DNA from: JAXLYE01 sp046351595
Lineage (GTDB): Bacteria > Myxococcota_A > Polyangia > Palsa-1104 > JAEUJZ01
Direction of reading: 5' to 3'
Length of the DNA: 64,000 nucleotides
Assembly: GCA_046351595.1 (NCBI GenBank)
Contig: JAXLYE010000001.1
Coordinates: 186,001-250,000, forward strand
This document shows positions 9,002-16,875 of this stretch, piece after piece. Position 1 is the first letter of the stretch. The number at the start of each line of letters is the position of its first letter. Both the position numbers and the translations under genes were made by a program. The notes under the pieces are model-generated. The model saw only the letters and a program-made list of their open reading frames with translations. It did no database searches and was not told the DNA's origin.

Positions 9002-11446
9002 CTAGCGCGCCGTATCGACCTCGACCTCTCGCACGTCGGCGCGGCCCTGGTCGTCGACGGCGCGCACGATGTAGCGGCCGGCCTGCGGGCGCCACAGCAG
9101 CGAGCTGCCGCTGCGCACCTTGCCGAGCAGCGCCTCGTTGACGAACCAGAACACCTCCTGCGCGTCGGCGTCCGTGGTCGCGGTGAGCGCGATGGTGTCG
9201 TGCGCGTCCGCGCCCGGCCGCAGCGTGTACCGCACGCCGCGCAGCGGCGAGGTGATGTGCGGCGGCAGCCCGCGCGTCGCCGCGTCGGTCAGATCGCAGC
9301 CCGGTGCGCTCGGCGGCGGCACGCGGCGCGGCAGCCCGGCGATGCGGAACAGGCGCAAGAGATCCGAGGGCCAGAACTCGAAGACCTCGGTGCGCAGGCC
9401 CGCGGTGTTCTTGCACGCGCGCAGGCCGGTGTGCGGGTCGATGGCCACGGCGCGGTGGATCTGGCACGGCTCGATCGGCGAGCGCCCCGGCACGAACCAC
9501 GTCGACGCCGTGTGCGGGCAGAGGCGCGTCGGCTGCTGCCCCGAGACCGCGCACACCTTCGCGCGCACGAGGTTCTTGGGCAGTGCGCGCACCGGCTCAC
9601 CCAGGTCCCAGCGCTGCGCCGCCAGCGCGTCGACGATCGAGAAGAACAGCGGCGCCGCCGCGGTGACGCCGACGAAGGCCGGGTTGCCCTCGCCGCTGAA
9701 GTTGCCCAGCCACGCCACGAGCACGTAGGGACCGACCACGCCCGCGGTCCAGGCGTCGCGGAAGCCGTACGACGTGCCGGTCTTCCACGCCACCTTGCCG
9801 ACGTTGAGCAGCGCCTGCGTGACCAGCGTGTCCTCAGGCCGCGGGTTGTCCTTGAGCATCTCGAGCGTGACGAAGCTCGCCTCCTCCGACAGCACGCGGA
9901 TGCCGGGCGGCGCCGGATCACGCGCCCGCCAGCGCAGCGGCCGCAGCAGGCCGCGGCTCGACGAGGACAGCGTCGCGTACAGCATCGCCAGCTCGTCCAT
10001 CGTCACCTCGGCGCCGCCGAGCACCAGCGCCAGCCCGTAGTGCTCCTCGCTCTTCAAGCGCGAGACGCCGGCCGAGCGCAGGAAGCCGTAGAAGCTCGGG
10101 TTGGTCAGCTTGCTCGCGACCCACAGCGCCGGCACGTTGCGGCTGCGCACCAGCGCCTCCTGCGCGGTCAGCGGCCCGGCGAAGCGGCCGTCGAAGTTCT
10201 CGGGGCTGTAGGCGCCGAACGAGAGCTGCGCGTCCTTGAGCATGGTGCGCGGGTGCAGCACGCCCTGGTCGATCCCGAGCGCGTAGATAAACGGCTTCAG
10301 CGTCGAGCCGGGCGAGCGCTTGGCGAGCGCGCCGTTCACCTGCCCTTCGATGCTCGGATCAAAAAAATCCGCGGAGCCGACGAGCGCACGCACGCCCATG
10401 TCGCGCGTATCGACGATCATCGCCGCCGCGTTCTTGATGCCGAGCCGCCGCTGCCGCTGCACATAGGCCTTGAGCTGGCGCTCGAGCAGGCCCTGCATGG
10501 GCAGATCAAGCGTCGTCGCGATCGCCGCCTCGCCGCGCCCGGGCCCCTTCTCGCGCAGCACGCTGTCGACGAAATGCGGGGCGCGGAACGGCAGCTGCTG
10601 CGGCTCGCGCAGCACCACCTTGAGCCGGATCAGCGCCTCGTCCTTGCGCGCCTCCGGGTGCCGCTTCACCCACTTCTCGAACAGCGCGGCGCGCGCCTGC
10701 GCGAGCGCGAGGCGATCCGGCGGCTCGCCCGCCTCGACGCCGGCGCGCTCCGCGAGCTGCACCGCGGCGCGGCGGGCCGGGCTCTGCGGGATCACCGCCA
10801 GCGCCAGCGCCTCAGGCAAGAGCAGCTTGGACGCGGGCTTGCCGAAGTAGATCAGGCTCGCGGCGGCCACGCCCTCGATGTTCTTCCCGCACGGCACCAG
10901 GTTCAGGTACGCCTCGAGGATCTCGTCCTTGGGGTAGCGGAGCTCGAGCCACAGCGCGCGCCCGATCTGGCGCAGCTTGCCCAGCGCCGAGCGCGAGCGG
11001 CTGTGCGACAGGAGCCGCGCGACCTGCATGGTGATCGTCGAGCCGCCGACCCGGCGATCGCGCCGACCATAGGTCACCCAGACCGCGCGCACGAGCGACA
11101 CCGGGTTCACCGCGAAGTGGCGGTAGAAGTGGCGATCCTCGTGCAGGAGCGTCGCCTCGACCAGGGTCGGCGAGATCTCGCGCAGCGGCGTCCACAGGCG
11201 GTACTTCTCGTCGCTGGCCAGCGTCAGGCGGAGCAGCCGCCCCTTGTGATCGAAGACCGCGGCGGATCCCGGCACGCGCGCGGACAGCGGCTGCCGCGGC
11301 ACCAGGCGCAGCACCGCGGTCAGCAGCACCAGCGCCAGCGCGCAGCCGAGCAGGCCGAGCGCGAGCCCGGCCAGCACCGCCAGCGGTCGGCGCTGCGGCC
11401 ACAGGCGCGACAGCCGGCGCAGCCGCGGCATCACGCCGGGCCGCAC
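9002..11446 (-). CDS. pbpC: penicillin-binding protein 1C (bifunctional peptidoglycan synthase)
   Basis: An 814-residue class A PBP that polymerises and cross-links peptidoglycan at the periplasmic face of the inner membrane. Residues about 20-48 form the membrane anchor. The GT51 transglycosylase domain follows with E-D-R-H-F-Y-R-H and G-G-S-T-I-T-M-Q. The transpeptidase has S-T-L-K (catalytic Ser), S-R-N and K-T-G-T-S. The C-terminal 90 residues match the BiPBP_C domain typical of PBP1C. The start is a GTG; an ATG five codons later is an alternative. The gene follows the DUF4388/J-like gene by 34 nt. The A2M gene downstream fits the known pbpC-yfhM link, in which the two are thought to cooperate in defence and repair of the envelope. 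Confidence 0.95.
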   Translation of the reverse strand: MRPGVMPRLRRLSRLWPQRRPLAVLAGLALGLLGCALALVLLTAVLRLVPRQPLSARVPGSAAVFDHKGRLLRLTLASDEKYRLWTPLREISPTLVEATLLHEDRHFYRHFAVNPVSLVRAVWVTYGRRDRRVGGSTITMQVARLLSHSRSRSALGKLRQIGRALWLELRYPKDEILEAYLNLVPCGKNIEGVAAASLIYFGKPASKLLLPEALALAVIPQSPARRAAVQLAERAGVEAGEPPDRLALAQARAALFEKWVKRHPEARKDEALIRLKVVLREPQQLPFRAPHFVDSVLREKGPGRGEAAIATTLDLPMQGLLERQLKAYVQRQRRLGIKNAAAMIVDTRDMGVRALVGSADFFDPSIEGQVNGALAKRSPGSTLKPFIYALGIDQGVLHPRTMLKDAQLSFGAYSPENFDGRFAGPLTAQEALVRSRNVPALWVASKLTNPSFYGFLRSAGVSRLKSEEHYGLALVLGGAEVTMDELAMLYATLSSSSRGLLRPLRWRARDPAPPGIRVLSEEASFVTLEMLKDNPRPEDTLVTQALLNVGKVAWKTGTSYGFRDAWTAGVVGPYVLVAWLGNFSGEGNPAFVGVTAAAPLFFSIVDALAAQRWDLGEPVRALPKNLVRAKVCAVSGQQPTRLCPHTASTWFVPGRSPIEPCQIHRAVAIDPHTGLRACKNTAGLRTEVFEFWPSDLLRLFRIAGLPRRVPPPSAPGCDLTDAATRGLPPHITSPLRGVRYTLRPGADAHDTIALTATTDADAQEVFWFVNEALLGKVRSGSSLLWRPQAGRYIVRAVDDQGRADVREVEVDTAR

Positions 11447-11480
11447 GTCGCCCCCGTGCGCCCGCAGGCGGAGCGGCGCA

Positions 11481-13094
11481 TCAGCCGAGCGCTGCGCGGT
11501 ACGCCGCGCGCAGCCGATCGTCGCCCAGCACCACCGCGGCCTCGTCGAGCACGAGCGCGATCTGGCGCAGCTCGCGCTCCATCGCGACGCGGCAGCGGTG
11601 CGGCTGCGCCTGCGGCAAAAACTTCGCCCGCAGCCGCTCGTAGGCGCGGCGGATCTCGTCGGCCGAGGCGCCGGGCGTGACCTCGAGCAGCGTGAAGTAG
11701 TCGGCCGCCTCGACCTGGCGATACTTCTCCTGCACGCGCGCCACCGCGGCCTCGATCTCGCCCTGCAGCGCGCGCGCCCGCAGCCGCGCCGTCACCTGCG
11801 CCTCGACATGCGGCGGCAGCGCCCCGGGGATCGCGAGCGCGCCCAGGCACAAGAGCGCATAGGCCAGCACGTACGCCGCGTGCTCGCCGAGCCGCGCCCG
11901 CGCCATCACCTCGGCCAGCGACAGCCGCCCGTCGAATCCGCGCAGCCCGGTCTCCTCGGCCGGCGACAGGCCGACGCCGAGCAGCACCGGCCCGCCCTCC
12001 TGCGCCAGCCCGGCGGCGATCGGCAGGAGCACCGTCGCCTCCTCGCCGACCCGCTGGTGCAGGTACAGGAGGTCCGCGCTCTGGCGCAGGCCCTCGACCA
12101 GCAGGCGGCGCGCGGGCTGCGACGGCGGCACGCGATCGGTCGGCGCCAGCGTGCGCTGGATCAGGCGGTAGCGCCCAGGCCCGATGCGCGCGGCGCGGCG
12201 CATGATCTCGGTCACCCACTCCTGCAAGAGCGGCCCGGCCTCGCGCGGGTCGAGCAGGCGCGCCCGCACCAGGCGGCTCACCTGCTCGCGCTGCGCCCGC
12301 GGCGCGCTCTCGAGGATCTCGCGCGCCCGCTGCGCCTGCGGCCGCGACCAGCGCGACGCCAGCACCTCGACCAGCGCATCACCGCGCAGCGTCGAGTAGG
12401 CGCCGATGAGCGCGCCCTGCTCGAAGTACAGCTGGCGGTGCGGCGGGTTGTCGGGGCGGCCGTCGAAGCCCACCACCGGCCCCACGACCGGCTGGCTCAG
12501 CGACGCCGGGAGCAGCCAGATGCCGCCGGAGTAGCCGGTCGCCACGGCCCAGCCGATCAGGCGCGCCGCGTCGAGATCCTGGAGATCTCCCTCCTGCGGC
12601 AGCTTGTCCGTCCACACCAGCTTGGGCGGCGGCGGAGCGGGCGCAGGCGTCGGCGCGGGCGCAGGCGTCGCCCGGCGCGGCGGGACGGGCTCGGCGACCG
12701 GACGCACCGTCGGCGCCGCGGCCTCGGGCACCACGTCGTCGATGCGCAAGAGCTGGACCGCGGCCGACGAGGGAGCGGCCGGGCGCACCGGCACCGGGCG
12801 GATGCGCTCGTCGAGGCTCGCGGCGGCGCGGGGCAGCGGCCGCACCCCGGGCAGCCGCGTCTCCGGCACCTGAGCCTCGGCCATCGGCAGCGGCGGCGGC
12901 AGCGGCGTGTCATGCGACAGCGCCGTCAGCTCCTGCTGCTGCTCGGGCTCAGACTTCGGCTCCGACTCGGGCTCCGGAGCCTCGGGCGCGACCGCGGCCG
13001 CAGCCGTCGCGGCTCCCTCGGGCGAGGGGGACGACGGGCGCGGGCGGTCGGCAGGGCCATCGGCGCGGCGGCTCACGCCTGAGTCTAGCCACAT
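11481..13094 (-). CDS. DUF4388/PATAN-type regulator with C-terminal degenerate J-like domain
   Basis: A 537-residue cytoplasmic protein. The first 190 residues are low-complexity Pro/Ala/Glu sequence. Residues about 190-310 (E-G-D-L-Q-D-L-D ... L-Y-F-E-Q-G-A-L-I-G-A) resemble DUF4388/PATAN domains, which are common in myxobacterial regulators and sense or relay signals. The C-terminal 70 residues begin D-Y-F-T-L-L-E-V-T and read like a DnaJ J-domain with helices II and III, but the loop lacks the HPD tripeptide needed to stimulate DnaK (it reads F-L-P-Q-A). It is therefore probably a J-like protein-protein module, not an active cochaperone. A GTG seven codons downstream of the chosen ATG is an alternative start. 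It lies 34 nt ahead of pbpC. Confidence 0.75.
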   Translation of the reverse strand: MWLDSGVSRRADGPADRPRPSSPSPEGAATAAAAVAPEAPEPESEPKSEPEQQQELTALSHDTPLPPPLPMAEAQVPETRLPGVRPLPRAAASLDERIRPVPVRPAAPSSAAVQLLRIDDVVPEAAAPTVRPVAEPVPPRRATPAPAPTPAPAPPPPKLVWTDKLPQEGDLQDLDAARLIGWAVATGYSGGIWLLPASLSQPVVGPVVGFDGRPDNPPHRQLYFEQGALIGAYSTLRGDALVEVLASRWSRPQAQRAREILESAPRAQREQVSRLVRARLLDPREAGPLLQEWVTEIMRRAARIGPGRYRLIQRTLAPTDRVPPSQPARRLLVEGLRQSADLLYLHQRVGEEATVLLPIAAGLAQEGGPVLLGVGLSPAEETGLRGFDGRLSLAEVMARARLGEHAAYVLAYALLCLGALAIPGALPPHVEAQVTARLRARALQGEIEAAVARVQEKYRQVEAADYFTLLEVTPGASADEIRRAYERLRAKFLPQAQPHRCRVAMERELRQIALVLDEAAVVLGDDRLRAAYRAALG

Positions 13095-13169
13095 CGCGGC
13101 GCCGCAGACAACGCGGGCGCGCAGCCCCGCCCTTTCGGACCGCGCCGGGCCGGGCTGCCGCGACGGCCG

Positions 13170-14480
13170 TCAGGTCGGGGCGCGGCCCTCGGACTGGTCC
13201 TCTAGATCCGCGGCGCGGCGCAGGGTGGCCTCGCGCTCGTACAGCCGCAGCAGCGCCAGCGCCAGCGCCATCAGCACCGGGCCGAAGATCAGCCCGGCCA
13301 GGCCGAACGCCTCCAGCCCGCCGAACAGCGCGATGAACGTCAAGAGCGGCGGCGCCTCGCTGCGCCCGCCGACGAGCAGCGGCCGCAGCACGTAGTCCGA
13401 GATGCCGACCACCACCGCCGCGCCGTAGATCAGCTCGGCCGCCGCCAGGCCGCCGTGCCCGGTGAGCACCAGGTAGATGCCCGCCGGCACCCACACCAGC
13501 AGCGTGCCCACCCCCGGCAGAAGCGACGCCACCGCGGTCAGCGCGCCGAGGAACGCGGCCTCGGGCACGCGCGTCACGTAGTAGCCGATGCCGGCGAGCA
13601 CGCCCTGCGCCAGGCCGGTCAGCACGGTGCCGAGCAGCACGCTGCGCCCGACGCGGCGGAACTCGTCGAACAGGGCGCGGGTGTCGCGCGGGTGCAGCGG
13701 CAGCACGATCTCGGCGCGCCGCGTCAGCTGCGACCAGTTGAGCAGCACGAAGTACAGGCTGAGGATCAGGAAGAACATCGCCAACAGGCTCGCGAAGGTG
13801 GCGCCGGCGACGACGGTGGCGAAGCTGGCCAGGCGCGCCGAGAGGGTGGTCGCGGCCTCGCCCAGCTGGTCGGCCAGCCGCTCGGGGCGCAGGCCGAGGT
13901 GGGCCAGCCAGCGGCCGAGGCGCTCGAGGGCGACCCGCAGCGTGCCACCAGGCTGCGCCGCCACCATCAGCGAGCGCCCGAGCACGATGCCGCGCACGAC
14001 CAGGAGGTACCCCAGCCCGAACAGGCCGAGCGCGAAGGTCAGCGTCGTGCCGCCGGCGCAGGCCAGGGCCGCCAGCACCGGGCGCCGCCAGCGCGTGCGC
14101 AGCCGGATGTAGAACGGCTGCACCGTGAACGCCGTCAGCGTCCCGAGCAGGAGGCCGATGCCGACGGGGCTCGCGACCCAGATGATGCCGATCACGGCCA
14201 GCGTCGCCAAAAGCGTGCACACCCCGAGCGCGCGCTGCTCGCTGCGGCTCGACGGGCGGCCGGCCGGGACCGCGGGGGTGTCGTGCGGCGCGGCCAGCTC
14301 GTTCGTCGGCAGCGCCACCACCTCCGGCACCGGCGGGGCGGGCTCGGTCTCGGGCCCGGCTTCGGGCCCGGTCTGGGACTCGCTCTCGGGCCCGCTCTCG
14401 GGCCCGCTCTCGGGCGGCTTCGGAGGCGGGGCGGCGATCGCAGCCTGCTGCGGCAAGGCCGGTGCGCGGTCTCGGTCCAT
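13170..14480 (-). CDS. AI-2E family transporter / PerM-like permease
   Basis: A 436-residue inner-membrane protein of the AI-2E exporter family (former UPF0118). After an acidic N-terminal tail of about 75 residues it has the typical set of about eight hydrophobic segments: two close pairs at the start, a soluble helical region, then a cluster ending with a G-L-E-A-F-G-L-A-G-L-I-F-G-P motif that is diagnostic of the family. Members are linked to export of small molecules, to Na+/H+ antiport or to osmotic stress; the substrate here cannot be told. The acidic tail is built from a 12-nt tandem repeat (14341-14412) that the family normally lacks. Confidence 0.9.
   Translation of the reverse strand: MDRDRAPALPQQAAIAAPPPKPPESGPESGPESESQTGPEAGPETEPAPPVPEVVALPTNELAAPHDTPAVPAGRPSSRSEQRALGVCTLLATLAVIGIIWVASPVGIGLLLGTLTAFTVQPFYIRLRTRWRRPVLAALACAGGTTLTFALGLFGLGYLLVVRGIVLGRSLMVAAQPGGTLRVALERLGRWLAHLGLRPERLADQLGEAATTLSARLASFATVVAGATFASLLAMFFLILSLYFVLLNWSQLTRRAEIVLPLHPRDTRALFDEFRRVGRSVLLGTVLTGLAQGVLAGIGYYVTRVPEAAFLGALTAVASLLPGVGTLLVWVPAGIYLVLTGHGGLAAAELIYGAAVVVGISDYVLRPLLVGGRSEAPPLLTFIALFGGLEAFGLAGLIFGPVLMALALALLRLYEREATLRRAADLEDQSEGRAPT
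14341..14412 (-). repeat. 12-nt in-frame tandem repeat in AI-2E permease N-terminal tail
   Basis: Six tandem 12-nt units of the pattern ggcccgctctcg with some decay encode SGPE-like tetrapeptides on the minus strand. The two units at 14389-14412 are identical. Confidence 0.85.
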
Positions 14481-14653
14481 ATCGTCGAAGCTAGCAGGCC
14501 CCAGCCGCCCGTTTTTCCGTCGGGGAACACCCGATTTCGCGGGCCACGTGGACGCGCCCGCGGCGAGCGAGATAAGGTCGCGCGAGCTCCGGGGCCCAGC
14601 CCCCGGCGCATCGCAGCGCGCACCGCAACGCCATCGAAACCAAGAGGAGTCCC

Positions 14654-16411
14654 GTGGACCGCCAGCCGCCGCGCACCACCAGCGAAGAGATCGACCTGTA
14701 CATCCGGACCTACTACTCGCTGCTGCGCAGCTCGGGCGAGCTGCGGGTGCGGGCGTTCGAGGAGGCGCACGCGCACAGCAACTCGAGCCTGCACGCCGGC
14801 GCGCGCGACCTCGTGCCCGACGTCGCGGCGTTCGCGTACAGCTCGGCGCGGCTGCCCGCGTGCATGCCCAAGATCGAGCGCATCATCCTCGGCCAGTCGC
14901 ACGAGCACTTCGAGGCCGCGGGCTTCGCGGTGCGCGAGTGGCAGCGGGTGCAGACGCGCGGCCGCCGCCGGCCGCTGCGCTGGGACGGCGGCTCGACGCT
15001 GTGCGCCTTCGTCACCAGCATCAGCGACATCGACGACCTGATCCCGATCGTCACCGCGTACCAGCTCGAGTGGAACAAGCTGCACCAGTTCCTCGGGCAG
15101 AGCGCGCTCGGTCGAAAGCTGGCGGCGCAGCCCGACGAGGCCAGGGACGCGCCGCCGCCGCCCGCGGTCGCGAGCGAGCTCGATCTGGCGGAGCTCGGGC
15201 GCGTGCTGTCGCTCGATGTCGGCGGCACCGCGACGCTGCAGGCGGCGCTCGGCGAGTCCTTCCTCACCGGCCTGCGCGCGATCGCGCGGCGGCCCGCGGA
15301 CCTGCGCGTGCGGCTGCTCGCCGGCACCTACTCGCAATATCAGCGCGCGGCGCAGCGCTGGTGGAGCGGCATCGAGCCCTCGTACGTGCGCAGCGAGCAC
15401 CCGCGCCGCCCCGCGGTCTACTTCGTCTCGTCGAACAGCCACTCGCTGAACAACCTGCTCGGCGGCTACGCGCGCGTGCACCGCGACCGGCTGGTGCGCT
15501 TCGTGCGCGAGCGCGATCCCGAGCAGCTTAGCAGCACCCTTTCCGAGGCCATCGCCGCCGCGGATCAGGCGCGCACCGACAACCTGCTCTATTACCTCCT
15601 GCGCTCGTTTCTGCACGACGGCAGCGGCACGTCCTACCGCGACGAGGTGCGCAGCTTCGACGCCGAGAGCGGCATCGTCTCGATCGAGAGCCCCGGCCAC
15701 ATCGACGTCAGCGCGCAGTGCATCGAGATCGCGCGGCTGCGGCCCGAGCGCGTGGATCCGCGGCTCGTCCTGCCCGGGTTCTCGGCGCTCTCGCGCAGCG
15801 ACGCGGTGATCCTCAACATCGACTACCCGCTCGGCATGGCCGCCTACCACCACCTGTCGCGCCTCGCGCAGGGCGTCGGCGAGATCCGCGGCATCTACGT
15901 GATGGGCAAGGCCGCGACGCTCAACTCGCGCATCGGCGACGTGATGATCTCGACGGTGGTGCACGACGAGCACTCGCAGAACACCTACCTGCTGAAAAAC
16001 TGCTTCAGCACCAGCGACGTGCAGCCCTACCTCACATACAGCACGGTGCTCGACAACCAGAAGGCGCTGACCGTGCGCAGCGCCATTTTGCAGAACCGCG
16101 ACTACATGAGCGGCTTCTACAAAGAGGGCTTCACCGTCCTTGAGATGGAGGCCGGGCCGTACCTCTCGGCGATCTACGAGCTGGTCAACCCCAACCGCCA
16201 CCCCAAGGACGAGATCGTGCACCTGTCGACGGCGACGCCGTTCGATGTGGGCATCCTGCACTACGCCTCGGACACGCCGTACTCGCGGCGCCAGAGCCTG
16301 CTGTCGAAGAGCCTGTCGTACTTCGGCGTCGAGAGCACCTACGGCTGCGCCATCGCCATCCTGGCCCGCATCCTCCGCAGCGAGATCGCGCGCGCCCAGA
16401 GCCCGGCCTGA
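14654..16411 (+). CDS. unrecognised conserved protein with C-terminal nucleoside-phosphorylase-like domain
   Basis: A 585-residue protein starting at a GTG preceded by AAGAGGAG (14642-14649). I do not recognise the N-terminal 250 residues, which contain conserved-looking segments H-A-H-S-N-S-S and S-I-S-D-I-D-D-L-I-P. The C-terminal half has the order of motifs of the purine/uridine phosphorylase and MTA/SAH nucleosidase superfamily: M-G-K-A-A-T-L-N then I-G-D-V-M-I-S (residues about 416-430), V-L-E-M-E-A (about 494) and H-Y-A-S-D (about 530). In nucleosidases the Met-Glu binds the ribose and the Asp of the SD motif is the catalytic acid; both are present. I infer a hydrolase or phosphorylase of a nucleoside-like compound, substrate unknown. 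It stands alone on the plus strand. Confidence 0.6.
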   Translation: MDRQPPRTTSEEIDLYIRTYYSLLRSSGELRVRAFEEAHAHSNSSLHAGARDLVPDVAAFAYSSARLPACMPKIERIILGQSHEHFEAAGFAVREWQRVQTRGRRRPLRWDGGSTLCAFVTSISDIDDLIPIVTAYQLEWNKLHQFLGQSALGRKLAAQPDEARDAPPPPAVASELDLAELGRVLSLDVGGTATLQAALGESFLTGLRAIARRPADLRVRLLAGTYSQYQRAAQRWWSGIEPSYVRSEHPRRPAVYFVSSNSHSLNNLLGGYARVHRDRLVRFVRERDPEQLSSTLSEAIAAADQARTDNLLYYLLRSFLHDGSGTSYRDEVRSFDAESGIVSIESPGHIDVSAQCIEIARLRPERVDPRLVLPGFSALSRSDAVILNIDYPLGMAAYHHLSRLAQGVGEIRGIYVMGKAATLNSRIGDVMISTVVHDEHSQNTYLLKNCFSTSDVQPYLTYSTVLDNQKALTVRSAILQNRDYMSGFYKEGFTVLEMEAGPYLSAIYELVNPNRHPKDEIVHLSTATPFDVGILHYASDTPYSRRQSLLSKSLSYFGVESTYGCAIAILARILRSEIARAQSPA

Positions 16412-16875
16412 GCAGGCTGCCGACCGGGCGGGACCGGCCGCGCCTGGCCGCCTGCCCGGTGCCGAACCGCGCGCCCTCCTGACGAATCTCGTTCGCGACC
16501 TTCTATATCGCAATAAAAAGAGCAGAAATCGCATTTGGCTTCTGTCGTCCGGCAACCCCGGAGCCGAGAGAAGATGATTATTTCTTAATCATCTGTGATC
16601 AAAATACGTTCCTCATTTTCGGTAACGTAGGCGGGCGCTGTAGGCAGGCAATCACATCTCGGCCCTGTCTCCGCCAATCAGCCGTTCCCCGACGAGGTAA
16701 CGACGTGACGAGGCGCACAGGCAGGTGCGCCGTGCGGCGCGGACAGGGCCCGACCAGACACACATAGTGAACCCGGATAGCGCGGCTCACATACCTGTAT
16801 CATCGATCCTCCATTAACCAGAAAACAGATAAACGTGTTAATCTTTTTTCACTTCCCACTTTAGAGGAGGGTTTC
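16412..16875. other. AT-rich intergenic spacer
   Basis: About 460 bp without a credible gene. From about 16490 to 16870 the composition is far more AT-rich than the rest of the window. It holds a perfect 9-bp inverted repeat (16572-16594) and an ATTAAC/GTTAAT inverted pair at 16813-16842 followed by a T-run. A strong ribosome binding site (AGAGGAGGG, 16863-16871) leads into the next gene. It probably contains the promoter of 16876-19503; a small RNA cannot be excluded. Confidence 0.6.
16572..16594. repeat. perfect 9-bp inverted repeat with 5-nt loop
   Basis: AGATGATTA and TAATCATCT flank TTTCT. It could be an operator or a weak hairpin; no T-tract follows, so a classical intrinsic terminator is unlikely. 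Confidence 0.6.

Noticed and set aside
14540..14556. Possible parS site (CCACGTGG core)
   Set aside because: Only the inner 8 bp are palindromic; the flanking GTT/AAC arms of parS are absent. Other CACGTG occurrences fail the same way.
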